Positions 8,894 through 17,599 of a stretch of DNA of 64,000 nt are shown here, in pieces. A program made the position numbers and the translations under genes. The notes below the pieces were generated by a model that was not told where the DNA came from, searched no databases, and was given only the letters and a program-made list of their open reading frames with translations. The first letter of the stretch is position 1. Each line of letters begins with the position of its first letter. The DNA is from Bradyrhizobium niftali (lineage in GTDB: Bacteria; Pseudomonadota; Alphaproteobacteria; Rhizobiales; Xanthobacteraceae): assembly GCF_004571025.1 (NCBI RefSeq), contig NZ_SPQT01000008.1, positions 62,001 through 126,000 of the forward strand. The letters run 5' to 3'.

Positions 8894-10495
8894 TTAGGCG
8901 GGAGGCGCGACGATCACCCCCTCATTCCCCCGCAAGTCCAGCACCCCTTCCAGCCGCTCGCCCTCACGATCCAGAAACGTCGACAGCAGGATCTCACTGC
9001 CGAAGCGGATCGCGCTGGTGGTGACGGCGATCGGATCGGGACCGAGATTGAGCGCCACGATCACCACCCTGCCCTCGGCCTCGCGGCGGTAGATCAAGAG
9101 ATCGCCCTGCGCCGCGATCGGATGATAGCTGCCCGCCAACAGGGGCGGGCTGCTCTTTCGCAGCACGATGAGCCGCTTGTTCAGGCTGAGGATCGAGCGC
9201 GTGTCGGCTTCGAGATTGACGACGTTCTCGTGGATATGATCCTCGGGCAGCGGCAGCCACGGCCGGACGTCCGAGAAGCCGGCGAAGTTCGAGGAATCCC
9301 ACTGCATCGGCGTGCGGCAGCCGTCGCGGCCGACGCCGATGCCGGGCACGTTCTTCTCGAAGGGATCGCGCACGTCCTCGGGCGCGATCGCGAGCTGGTG
9401 CATGCCGATCTCGTCGCCGTAGTAGAGCGTCGGCGTGCCGCGCAGCGTCAGCAGCAGCATGGCGGCGACGCGGGCCTGCTCCGGCCCGACGCGGCTAGCG
9501 ACGCGCGGACGGTCGTGATTGCCGAGCACCCAGTTCGGCCAGGCGCCTTTCGGCAGCGCCTTCTCATAATCGTCGATGATCTTCTCGATCGAGCGCGCGC
9601 TCCAGAAGGTCGAGAGCAGCGCGAAGTTGAACGGCATCTGCGCGCCGGTGAGATCGTTGCCGTAATAGGCCATCAGCCGGTGCAGCGGCAGATAGATCTC
9701 GCCGATCAGCACGCGGGCGCGATACGCATCGGTGACGCGCCGCATCTCGGCGATGACGTCATGCACCTCCGGCTGGTCGGTGGAATATTGCGTCATGATC
9801 CTTTCGTGCGCCGGCCGGCCCTCGACATAATGCGGGTTCGGCGGATTGTCGCGGAACTCGGCGTCCTTGATCAGGTGCCAGATCACGTCGACGCGAAAGC
9901 CGTCGACGCCCTTCTCCAGCCAGAACCGCATCACGTCGTAGATCGCGGCGCGGACATCCGGGTTGCGCCAGTTGAGGTCCGGCTGCTGGGCGAGGAAGGC
10001 GTGGTAGTAATATTGACCTGTCGTCTCGTCGAACTGCCACGCGCTGCCGCCGAACTCGGACACCCAGTTGTTCGGCGCGCCGCCATCGGGTGCCGGATCG
10101 CGCCAGACGTACCAGTCACGCCTGGGATTGTCGCGCGAGGACCGGCTCTCGACAAACCAGGGATGCTGGTCCGAGGTGTGGTTGGGCACGAGGTCGAGGA
10201 TCAGCTTCAGACCGTTCTCGTGCGCGGCAGTGAGCAGCGCGTCGAAATCCGCCATCGTGCCAAACAGCGGATCGATGCCGGTATAGTCGGAGATGTCGTA
10301 GCCGAAATCGGCCATCGGCGAAGAGAAGATCGGCGACAGCCAGATCGCGTCGACGCCGAGCGACTTTACATAAGGCAGCCGCCGCAAGATGCCGGCGAGA
10401 TCGCCGACGCCGTCACCGTCGCTGTCCTGAAAAGAGCGCGGATAGACCTGATAGAAGATGCCGTCGCGCCACCAATTCACCTCGCCCTGCGCCAT
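8894..10495 (-). CDS. Alpha-glucosidase (GH13, oligo-1,6-glucosidase/AglA-like)
   Basis: A 533-residue cytoplasmic GH13 enzyme expected to split alpha-glucosides such as maltose, sucrose or isomaltose. Visible signatures: N-terminal WWRDGIFYQVYPRSF, DLVPNH at 101-106, GFRVDV at 199-204 with nucleophile D203, acid/base E266 in LIGEIYLP, and NHD at 326-328. A C-terminal beta domain (DUF3459-like) ends the protein. No signal peptide is visible. The start MAQGEVNWWRD fits the family. It is divergent from the metallo-beta-lactamase fold gene at 10667 and convergent with the trehalose synthase-like gene. Confidence 0.9.
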   Translation of the reverse strand: MAQGEVNWWRDGIFYQVYPRSFQDSDGDGVGDLAGILRRLPYVKSLGVDAIWLSPIFSSPMADFGYDISDYTGIDPLFGTMADFDALLTAAHENGLKLILDLVPNHTSDQHPWFVESRSSRDNPRRDWYVWRDPAPDGGAPNNWVSEFGGSAWQFDETTGQYYYHAFLAQQPDLNWRNPDVRAAIYDVMRFWLEKGVDGFRVDVIWHLIKDAEFRDNPPNPHYVEGRPAHERIMTQYSTDQPEVHDVIAEMRRVTDAYRARVLIGEIYLPLHRLMAYYGNDLTGAQMPFNFALLSTFWSARSIEKIIDDYEKALPKGAWPNWVLGNHDRPRVASRVGPEQARVAAMLLLTLRGTPTLYYGDEIGMHQLAIAPEDVRDPFEKNVPGIGVGRDGCRTPMQWDSSNFAGFSDVRPWLPLPEDHIHENVVNLEADTRSILSLNKRLIVLRKSSPPLLAGSYHPIAAQGDLLIYRREAEGRVVIVALNLGPDPIAVTTSAIRFGSEILLSTFLDREGERLEGVLDLRGNEGVIVAPPA

Positions 10496-10666
10496 GTCGG
10501 AGAACCCACCTGAAAACTGCCTCGCGCGAGAGAACGCGGAAGCAACGCCCCCGGTTCAAACCAGCAGGCGAATTGGGACGGCCGTGTGACGGTCGACGCG
10601 GCCGTTCCGGGCCCGGGCCACGAATCTTTTGCTTGGCGGCATGGCAAAAATCGGCATTGTGGCGCC

Positions 10667-11359
10667 ATGACCGAGCAAAATGACACCCAAGGATCCTCGC
10701 AAGAGTCCTCGCAAGCCAAGGCCGGCGCGATCATCGTCCCCGTGACGCTGTTCGAGCAGAACTGCACCATCATCTGGGACGAGCCCGGCAAGAAGGCCGT
10801 GGTGATCGATCCCGGCGGCGACGTGCCGAAGATTTTGGACGCGATCAAGCAGACCGGCGTCACCGTGGAGAAGATCTGGCTGACCCACGGCCATATCGAC
10901 CATGTCGGCGGCGCCGCGGAGTTACGCGATGCGCTGAAGGTGCCGATCGAGGGTCCGCATAAAGCCGACAAGTTCCTGCTCGACAATGTGGTGGAGAGCG
11001 GCGCGCGCTTCGGCATGACCGGCGTGCGCAATTTCGCGCCGGACCGCTGGTTGGAGGAGGGCGACACCGTGTCGATCGGCGGCTTGCAGTTCGACATTCT
11101 GCACTGCCCCGGCCATTCGCCCGGCAGCGTGGTGTTCTTCAACAAGGAATTACGATTTGCCCATGTCGGCGACGTGCTGTTCGCAGGCTCGGTCGGCCGC
11201 ACCGACCTGCCCGGCGGCAGTCACGCGACGCTGATCGACTCGATTAAGACCAAGCTGCTGCCGCTCGGCGACGACGTCGGCTTCATCTGCGGCCATGGCG
11301 CAGGCTCGAGCATCGGCCAGGAGCGGATGACCAATCCGTTCATCACCGGCGAGATGTAG
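10667..11359 (+). CDS. Metallo-beta-lactamase fold hydrolase (glyoxalase II-like, YcbL type)
   Basis: A 230-residue single-domain MBL-fold enzyme. The metal-binding motif THGHIDH is at 73-79, with later ligands in CPGHSPGS, HVGDVLF and CGHGAGSSIG. Length and lack of a C-terminal extension match the YcbL/type II glyoxalase-like group that hydrolyses glutathione thioesters, rather than full GloB. The start MTEQNDTQGSS is the last ATG before the conserved core; the serine/glutamine-rich N-terminus is poorly conserved, so the start is moderately certain. Monocistronic by position. Confidence 0.82.
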   Translation: MTEQNDTQGSSQESSQAKAGAIIVPVTLFEQNCTIIWDEPGKKAVVIDPGGDVPKILDAIKQTGVTVEKIWLTHGHIDHVGGAAELRDALKVPIEGPHKADKFLLDNVVESGARFGMTGVRNFAPDRWLEEGDTVSIGGLQFDILHCPGHSPGSVVFFNKELRFAHVGDVLFAGSVGRTDLPGGSHATLIDSIKTKLLPLGDDVGFICGHGAGSSIGQERMTNPFITGEM

Positions 11360-11400
11360 GTTCTATTCAGCGATGCGCCGGCGTCGCCACAAACTCTGCT

Positions 11401-11554
11401 GTCATGCCGGACAGGCGTTAGCGCAGATCCGGGCCCCATAGCCGCAGGGAGATGTGGTTACGGGGACTCGGCGTTGCGCCTTCGCGCCAAACTTTGTCCT
11501 GTGGCTATGGGTCCCGGATCGGCGCGCGCTTGAGGCGCGCTTGTCCGGGACGAC
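11401..11554. repeat. Composite palindromic intergenic repeat, family A copy 3 (core inverted)
   Basis: The arms include GTCATGCCGGACA and TGTCCGGGACGAC, with CCATAGCCGCAGG and CCTGTGGCTATGG inside. The core reads GGTTACGGGGACTCGGCG, the reverse of the core in copies 1 and 2. It lies between convergent genes. Confidence 0.75.
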
Positions 11555-11563
11555 GGCTGGGGT

Positions 11564-12724
11564 TTACTTCATCAACCCCGCGGCGGTCAGCGCGCGCGTG
11601 ATGATCTGGCCGAGGTCGAAGCCGCGGGCGTCCTCGCGCTTCGGCTCGGCCGGTTCGGCGACAGCAGCGCGGATCGAGCGGGCCAGATGCGGCGCGGGCG
11701 TCAGCGCCGGCTTTGCCTCCGCCTTCTTCTTCGCCGCGTCCGGAATCCAGCCGGTCAGGCCGAAGAACTTTGCGATGTGATAGGACGAGGAGATGCCGGC
11801 CTCGATCAGGAACGCGCCCTCGACGCCATAGCGCTGGTCGTTGTCGGCTAGCCCAAGCGGCGTGCCATGCGCCATGTCGGTGATGGCATAGGACTCGACC
11901 AGCGTCTCGCCGTCCTTGTTCCACCAGGCCTGGCGGGGATAGCCGTCGACATGGGTCTCGGCCATCGGCACGTCGGGCAGGTCATGCAGATCGAGCCACT
12001 GCTTGACGATCTCGTTGGCATTGCCGGGATTGACGGTGCGGTCGGCACTGCCGTGCCACACCGACATCTTCGGCCAGGGGCCGCGATAATCGGAAGCGTT
12101 GCGCACGAGATCGCCGAGCTCGCGCGCGGGACGCGCCGGCGAATGGAACATGCCGTCCAGCGCCTCGCGCAAATTCGAGGCGATGCCATAGGGCAAGCCT
12201 GCGATCACCGCGCCGGCCGCGAAGACGTCCGGATAGGTCGCGAGCATCACCGATGTCATGCCGCCGCCGGCGGAGAGGCCGGTGATGAAGACGCGCCGGG
12301 AATCGATGCGGTGCGTCTTGACCATATGCGCGATCATCTCGCGGATCGAGCGCGCCTCGCCGCTGTCGCGCGCGGTGTCTTCCGGATTGAACCAGTTGAA
12401 GCAGGTGTTGCCGTTGTTGACGCGCTGCTGCTCGGGCATCAACAGCGCGAAGCCGTAGTGCCGTGCGAGCGTCGACCAGCCCGCGCCGAGATCGTAAGCA
12501 GCCGCGGTCTGACCGCAGCCATGCAGCACGACGACGAGCGCGCGCGGCATCTGCAGCTGCGCCGGCGCGAACGCGAACATGCGAAGATTGCCGGGATTGT
12601 CACCGAAGTCCGTGACTTCCGACATCGGACTGGACGCATCCGCGCTGCGGCCGAAGTCGGCAAAGCGCAGACCGTCCACCTTTGGCAGACGTCTCAAGAG
12701 ATCGACATTTCTGGCGAGGGACAC
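11564..12724 (-). CDS. PHB depolymerase-type esterase (alpha/beta hydrolase, CE1-like)
   Basis: A 386-residue protein of the PHB-depolymerase esterase family (esterase_phb). It shows the oxyanion segment LVVVLHGCGQT, the catalytic serine in FITGLSAGGGMTS, an aspartate in WHGSADRTVNP and a late histidine in ITDMAHGTPL. No signal peptide is seen, so extracellular action is doubtful; feruloyl or short polyester bonds are possible targets. The start is a GTG at 12724 (VSLARNVDLL) because AGGAG lies five bases upstream; the longer ATG frame crosses this ribosome site. The C-terminal 60 residues are lysine/alanine-rich and poorly conserved. Confidence 0.8.
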   Translation of the reverse strand: MSLARNVDLLRRLPKVDGLRFADFGRSADASSPMSEVTDFGDNPGNLRMFAFAPAQLQMPRALVVVLHGCGQTAAAYDLGAGWSTLARHYGFALLMPEQQRVNNGNTCFNWFNPEDTARDSGEARSIREMIAHMVKTHRIDSRRVFITGLSAGGGMTSVMLATYPDVFAAGAVIAGLPYGIASNLREALDGMFHSPARPARELGDLVRNASDYRGPWPKMSVWHGSADRTVNPGNANEIVKQWLDLHDLPDVPMAETHVDGYPRQAWWNKDGETLVESYAITDMAHGTPLGLADNDQRYGVEGAFLIEAGISSSYHIAKFFGLTGWIPDAAKKKAEAKPALTPAPHLARSIRAAVAEPAEPKREDARGFDLGQIITRALTAAGLMK

Positions 12725-12853
12725 GGCAACTCCTGGCAGGCGACATTCAACGTTCAGCCAAACCAGATAGTTGCTGCACTGCAAAATGAAAAGTGTGTGT
12801 GCTGTCAATTACCAGAAATTCACGGAGAATCCGCACGCATTAACCGCAATGCC

Positions 12854-14266
12854 TCAACTTCGTGCAGATGCGCGGCGCATCCACGCCAGAAATGCGGCGC
12901 AGATCATGATTAATGTCACAAACAGCGCGAGCGAGACGAGAAATCCTGCGCGCGATGATTGCAATGATTCGATCGCGAAGAATATCGCGCCGATTGCGGC
13001 CACTCCGGCCGCATTTCCGATCTGCGCAATGGTGCCGTACATGCCGGACGCCGAGCCTGCGGCGACGGGCTTCACGGTCGAGAGCACCGCGCCGGACAGC
13101 GGCGCCATCACCAGGCCCTGACCGTAGCCGAAGATGATCAAGGTGAGCGCAAGCCCGATCGGCGTCGGCGCGTCGACATAGACTGCGACAAGCGCAAGCG
13201 CGGCGAGGCCGGCGATCTGAAGCGCGCATCCCTCGATCAACACCTTGGTGCCGCGATGGCGCGCCCGCGCGCCGCTGTGACGCGAGGCCACGACGAAGGC
13301 GAGCGCAAGCGGAACGAAGACCATGCCGGCTTCGAGCGGCGGAATCTTCAGGCCGCGCTGCATGAACAGCGTCATGACGAGGTAGAACGAGAGATTGGCA
13401 AGGAAGAAAAAGAACGCGGCGCCGAGACCGCGCAGGAACGCCGCATCCGCCAGCAGCGTGAGGTCAATCAGCGGCATGCCGCCGGCGCGCCCGACCGCGT
13501 GCTCGAGGTTCAGGAACGCCGCGAGGATCACAGCGCCGATCGCCATCACCGCCCACAGCGACGGCGCCCAGCCGACATCGTGGCCGAACAGCAGCGGACC
13601 GATCAGGCACAACAGCCCTGCGAACAGCACCACACTGCCCTTGATGTCGAGCCTTGTACCGGCCCGGCGCGGCACCGACGGCATGATGCGCGAGGCGGCA
13701 CCGGCGATGAGGAGACCACAGGGCACGTTGACGAAGAACACCGAGCGCCAGCCGGTGCCGGCGAGATCGAGCGTGACGAGAAGACCGCCGAGCATGAAGC
13801 CCGCGGCGCCCGCAAGCCCGAGCACGATGCCGTAGACGGCGAAGGCCCGGTTGCGCTGTTCGTCGGTGAACAACAGATGCAGCGTCGCCAGCACCTGCGG
13901 CACCATCAGCGCGGCGGTGGCGCCCTGCGCCAGCCGCGCGACGATCAGCTCCGTGCCTGATTGCGCCAGCCCGCACCACAGCGAGGTCAGGGTGAAGCCG
14001 AGCACACCGGCCAGGAACACGTTCTTGGTGCCGTGGACGTCGCCGAGGCGGCCGCCGGTGACGACCAGCGTGGCATAGGCGATCAGATAGATCGCGATGA
14101 CGGATTCGATCTGCGCCGGCGTTGCGTGCAGATCGATGGCGATGGTCGGAATGGCGACGTTGACCACGAAAGCGTCGACGCCGAACATGAACTGGGCGGC
14201 GACGACGATGGCGAGAACCCACCAGCGGCGCGACGAATCGATCTGCTTTGTGACGGTTTGATGCAT
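12854..14266 (-). CDS. MFS transporter, DHA2 (EmrB/QacA) family
   Basis: A 470-residue, about 14-helix drug:proton antiporter of the inner membrane. It has the DHA2 hallmarks: FMFGVDAFVVNVAIPTIA in helix 1 (motif D1) and GGRLGDVHGTKNVF in the loop between helices 2 and 3 (motif A). Further helices such as LGAAFFFFLANLSFYLVMTL and LTLIIFGYGQGLVMAPL are clear. The start MHQTVTKQIDSSRRWW is chosen for the basic run just before helix 1. Likely a multidrug or small-solute exporter; no regulator is adjacent. It is divergent from sthA. Confidence 0.9.
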   Translation of the reverse strand: MHQTVTKQIDSSRRWWVLAIVVAAQFMFGVDAFVVNVAIPTIAIDLHATPAQIESVIAIYLIAYATLVVTGGRLGDVHGTKNVFLAGVLGFTLTSLWCGLAQSGTELIVARLAQGATAALMVPQVLATLHLLFTDEQRNRAFAVYGIVLGLAGAAGFMLGGLLVTLDLAGTGWRSVFFVNVPCGLLIAGAASRIMPSVPRRAGTRLDIKGSVVLFAGLLCLIGPLLFGHDVGWAPSLWAVMAIGAVILAAFLNLEHAVGRAGGMPLIDLTLLADAAFLRGLGAAFFFFLANLSFYLVMTLFMQRGLKIPPLEAGMVFVPLALAFVVASRHSGARARHRGTKVLIEGCALQIAGLAALALVAVYVDAPTPIGLALTLIIFGYGQGLVMAPLSGAVLSTVKPVAAGSASGMYGTIAQIGNAAGVAAIGAIFFAIESLQSSRAGFLVSLALFVTLIMICAAFLAWMRRASARS

Positions 14267-14414
14267 CGGCGCGCGGCCCTTCGGGAATTTATTTACGCGC
14301 GATGCTCCCAGATCGGCGTCATCGGTGCGATTACCTCCGAGGTAGGACCTGCCGCCTTGGCCCGATTGCTGCATGTCGGTTCCCGCTGGTCCCGTGGGGT
14401 TCGGAAGTCTTCCG

Positions 14415-15806
14415 ATGTACGACTACGACATGGTGGTGATCGGCTCGGGCCCGTCGGGGCGCCGGGCCGCGGTGCAATGCGCCAAGCTCGGCAAGGCCGT
14501 GTTGGTGGTGGAGAAGGGCCGGCGGGTCGGCGGCGTCTCCGTCCACACCGGCACCATTCCCTCCAAGACCCTGCGCGAGACCGTGCTCAATTTGTCCGGC
14601 TGGCGCGAGCGCGGCTTCTACGGCCGCTCCTACCGGGTGAAGCAGGACATCGCGGCCAGCGACCTGATGACCCGGCTGCAGAAGACGCTCGACCACGAGG
14701 TCGAGGTTCTCGAGCATCAGTTCAGCCGCAACCTGGTGCGCACCGCCAACGGCGAGGCGCGCTTCGTCGCGCCGCATCAGGTCGAGATCACGAGCGCGAT
14801 CGGCGAGGTCAAGGTGGTGTCGGCCGCCTTCATCCTGATCGCCTGCGGCACGCGCCCGTTCCGGCCCGACTACGTGCCGTTCGACGGCACCACCGTGCTC
14901 GACAGCGACGAGATCATCGAGCTGCCAAAGCTGCCGCGCAGCCTTGCCGTGATCGGCGCCGGCGTGATCGGCGTCGAATATGCCACCATCTTCAGCGCGC
15001 TCGACGTGCCCGTGACCCTGATCGAGCCGCGGCCGACCTTCCTCGATTTCATCGACAAGGAGTTGATCGACGAGTTCATGCACGAGCTGCGCGACCGCAA
15101 TGTCGCGCTGCGGCTCGGCGCCAAGGTCAACGCGATCGAGAAGAATGCGCAGGGCAATATCGTCACGCACTTGTCGGACGGGCGGCACGTCACCACGGAA
15201 ATGCTGCTGTTCGCCGCCGGCCGGGTCGGCGCCACCGATCGCCTCAACCTCGAGGCGGCAGGCATCGCGGTTGACCATCGCGGGCGCATCACCGTCGATC
15301 CCGTGACGTTGCAGACCAGCGTGCCGCACATCTACGCGGCCGGCGACGTCATCGGCTTTCCGAGCCTGGCCTCGACCTCGATGGAGCAGGGCCGCGTCGC
15401 AGCCTGCCACGCGCTCGGCATGGAGCCGTTGGCGCCGCCGGAGTTCTTTCCCTACGGCATCTATTCGGTGCCGGAGATCTCGACCGCCGGCCTCACCGAG
15501 GAAGAGGTGCGCACGCGCGGCATTCCCTACGAGGTCGGTATCGCCCGCTTCCGCGAGACGTCGCGCGGCCACATCATGGGGCTGAACAGCGGCATGATGA
15601 AGATGATCTTCTCCACCAAGACGCGCCGCCTGCTCGGCGTGCACATCCTCGGCGAAGGCGCCACCGAGCTGATCCATATCGGCCAGGCCGTGCTGAACCT
15701 CAAAGGCACCATCGACTATTTCATACAGAACACGTTCAACTACCCGACGCTGGCGGAGGCATACAAGATCGCCGGCCTCGATGCGTGGAACAGGATGACA
15801 AGGTGA
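14415..15806 (+). CDS. sthA: Si-specific NAD(P)+ transhydrogenase (soluble)
   Basis: A 463-residue flavoprotein that balances NADPH and NADH in the cytoplasm. It follows the disulfide-reductase fold: FAD motif VVIGSGPSGRRAA at the N-terminus, NAD(P) motif VIGAGVIGVEYA near residue 180, and the FAD segment HIYAAGDVIG near 310. The redox-active Cys pair of dihydrolipoamide dehydrogenases is absent (GGVSVHTGTIPSK), which is the mark of SthA. The C-terminal dimer interface (YPTLAEAYKIAGLDAWN) is intact. The start MYDYDMVVIGS is preferred over an ATG 14 codons upstream. It is divergent from the DHA2 exporter. Confidence 0.92.
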   Translation: MYDYDMVVIGSGPSGRRAAVQCAKLGKAVLVVEKGRRVGGVSVHTGTIPSKTLRETVLNLSGWRERGFYGRSYRVKQDIAASDLMTRLQKTLDHEVEVLEHQFSRNLVRTANGEARFVAPHQVEITSAIGEVKVVSAAFILIACGTRPFRPDYVPFDGTTVLDSDEIIELPKLPRSLAVIGAGVIGVEYATIFSALDVPVTLIEPRPTFLDFIDKELIDEFMHELRDRNVALRLGAKVNAIEKNAQGNIVTHLSDGRHVTTEMLLFAAGRVGATDRLNLEAAGIAVDHRGRITVDPVTLQTSVPHIYAAGDVIGFPSLASTSMEQGRVAACHALGMEPLAPPEFFPYGIYSVPEISTAGLTEEEVRTRGIPYEVGIARFRETSRGHIMGLNSGMMKMIFSTKTRRLLGVHILGEGATELIHIGQAVLNLKGTIDYFIQNTFNYPTLAEAYKIAGLDAWNRMTR

Positions 15807-16222
15807 TTTCTCTTACCTCTCCCCACTTGCGGGGAGAGGTCGGAATTCAAACGCAGTTTGAATTCCGGGTGAGGGGGAGCCTCCGCGAGTCGTCTGTCCA
15901 CTGGAACGTCCCCTCTCGACACGTCATTGCGAGCGTAGCGAAGCAATCCAGAATCCCTCCGCGAAACGACTCTGGATTGCTTCGCTGCGCTCGCAATGAC
16001 GGCGTGGGGCCATCTCGAAAACCCAACGACCTCCGTCCCCGCGGAGACTCCCCCTCACCCCGACCCTCTCCCCGCAAGCGGGGAGAGGGAGAATAGGCAT
16101 CTCACCTCACTTCATCGCATGCCTGCATTCCGCCGCGCGGGACATCGCGCGATTGCGTTCGTGCCGTCAGGCACGTAGCCTCACCGTCTCAACAAACAGA
16201 AAATTCAGCCGGAGAGAACGCC
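15807..16222. repeat. Cluster of intergenic repeats (families C and D)
   Basis: A 416-bp gap with no gene. From 15810 and again near 16058-16090 it carries CTCTCCCCACTTGCGGGGAGAGG-type hairpins (family C, also near 29580-29701) and the palindrome GGAATTCAAACGCAGTTTGAATTCC. At 15923-16000 is a 78-bp element whose 30-bp arms begin GTCATTGCGAGCGTAGCG and end CGCTGCGCTCGCAATGAC (family D). A GGAGAG ribosome site precedes the gene at 16223. Confidence 0.85.
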
Positions 16223-17458
16223 ATGGCGCGCCTGAAGTTCGGAGCCTTTCTTGCCCCGCATCACCCGATCGGGGAGCATCCGATGCTCCAGTTCCGGCGC
16301 GATCTCGACCTCGTCGAGCAGCTGGATAGCCTCGGCTATGACGAGTTCTGGTGCGGCGAGCATCATTCCTCCGGTTGGGAGATGATCGCCTCGCCGGAGA
16401 TGTTTTTGGCCGCGGCCGGCGAGCGCACCAAGCGGATCAAGCTCGGCACCGGCGTGGTGTCGCTGCCCTATCACCATCCCTTCAACGTCGCCCAGCGCAT
16501 GGTGCAGCTCGATCACATGACCGGCGGCCGCGCCATCTTCGGCTCCGGTCCCGGTGCGCTCGCCTCCGACGCGCACACGCTCGGCATCGACCCGATGACG
16601 CAACGCGACCGTCAGGACGAGGCGATCGGCGTGATCCGCCGCCTGTTCAACGGCGAACGCGTCACCGCCAGGAGCGACTGGTTCACCATGAACGACGCCG
16701 CGCTTCAGCTCCTGCCCTTGCAGGAGGAGATGCCGTTCGTGGTGGCCTCGCAGATCTCGCCCTCCGGGATGACGCTCGCCGGTAAATACGGCATCGGCAT
16801 CATCTCGCTGGGCTCGATGACGACGCAGGGCCTGATGTCGCTCCAGCAGCAATGGCAGTTCGCCGAGGATGCCGCGAAGAAGCACGGCACCAAGGTCAAC
16901 CGCGCCGACTGGCGCGTGCTCCTGACCTGGCATGTCGCGGAGACCCGCGAGCAGGCCCGCCGCGAGGCCGGCGCCGGGCTGATGCGCTGGCACAACGAAT
17001 ATAATGTCGGCACGTTGCAGCGGCCGGGCCTCACCGCGTTCGCCTCGCCCGACGATGCCGTGGACAAGACCGCCTTTGTCGAAGGCGCCGCCTCCGTCAT
17101 CGGCACGCCCGACGATCTCGTGAAAATGATCAAGAACGTGATGCAGGTCTCCGGCGGCGTCGGCGCCGTGATCGGCTTCGTGCACGACTGGGCCAACCCG
17201 GAGAACACTCGCCGGAGCTGGGACCTGGTCGCGCGCTACGTGGTGCCGGAGATCAACGGCTATATCGATGGTCTCCGCAGGTCGCAAAAATTCGTGATCG
17301 AGAATCGCGCGATTTTCGAGCGCGCGGGCCAGGCCGTGATGGCCAAGATCATGGAGAACGAGAAGGCTGCCGAAGCGCTGAAGGTCACCGGCCCCGGCCG
17401 CGTCGCCATTCCCGCCGTCAACGCCCCGGATTTGCAGAAGGAAGCGGCGAAGCGGTAG
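16223..17458 (+). CDS. LLM class flavin-dependent oxidoreductase (luciferase-like monooxygenase)
   Basis: A 411-residue luciferase-like monooxygenase using reduced FMN. The TIM-barrel landmarks are present: KFGAFLAPHHPIGEHP at the N-terminus, LGYDEFWCGEHHSSGWE, GTGVVSLPYHHPFNVAQR, LDHMTGGRAIFGSGPG and the late VIGTPDDLVK with GGVGAVIGFVHDW. The pattern is closest to monooxygenases of the limonene/alkane group; the substrate is not readable. A flavin reductase partner is not adjacent. It is followed by a hairpin and then by a P450 gene in the same direction, so the two may serve one oxidative pathway (inference). Confidence 0.88.
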   Translation: MARLKFGAFLAPHHPIGEHPMLQFRRDLDLVEQLDSLGYDEFWCGEHHSSGWEMIASPEMFLAAAGERTKRIKLGTGVVSLPYHHPFNVAQRMVQLDHMTGGRAIFGSGPGALASDAHTLGIDPMTQRDRQDEAIGVIRRLFNGERVTARSDWFTMNDAALQLLPLQEEMPFVVASQISPSGMTLAGKYGIGIISLGSMTTQGLMSLQQQWQFAEDAAKKHGTKVNRADWRVLLTWHVAETREQARREAGAGLMRWHNEYNVGTLQRPGLTAFASPDDAVDKTAFVEGAASVIGTPDDLVKMIKNVMQVSGGVGAVIGFVHDWANPENTRRSWDLVARYVVPEINGYIDGLRRSQKFVIENRAIFERAGQAVMAKIMENEKAAEALKVTGPGRVAIPAVNAPDLQKEAAKR

Positions 17459-17479
17459 GCCGCCAAACTGTCTCTAATG

Positions 17480-17505
17480 GTCGTCCCGGCGAAGGCCGGG
17501 ACGAC
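17480..17505. repeat. Perfect 11-bp hairpin after the luciferase-like gene
   Basis: GTCGTCCCGGC and GCCGGGACGAC enclose the loop GAAG. There is no T-run, so this is probably a member of the dispersed palindrome family rather than a classical terminator. Confidence 0.7.
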
Positions 17506-17599
17506 GATACTGTGCCGGGCGACTTGCACACAGGACGACTGGCACGTCATCGCATCAGTATTGTGCTATGTTGGCAGCAAGCCAACCGGAGCAATCGTC

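Noticed and set aside
15807..16222. CRISPR array
   Set aside because: The repeats are inverted hairpins of differing length without regular spacing or spacers; no cas genes are present in the window.
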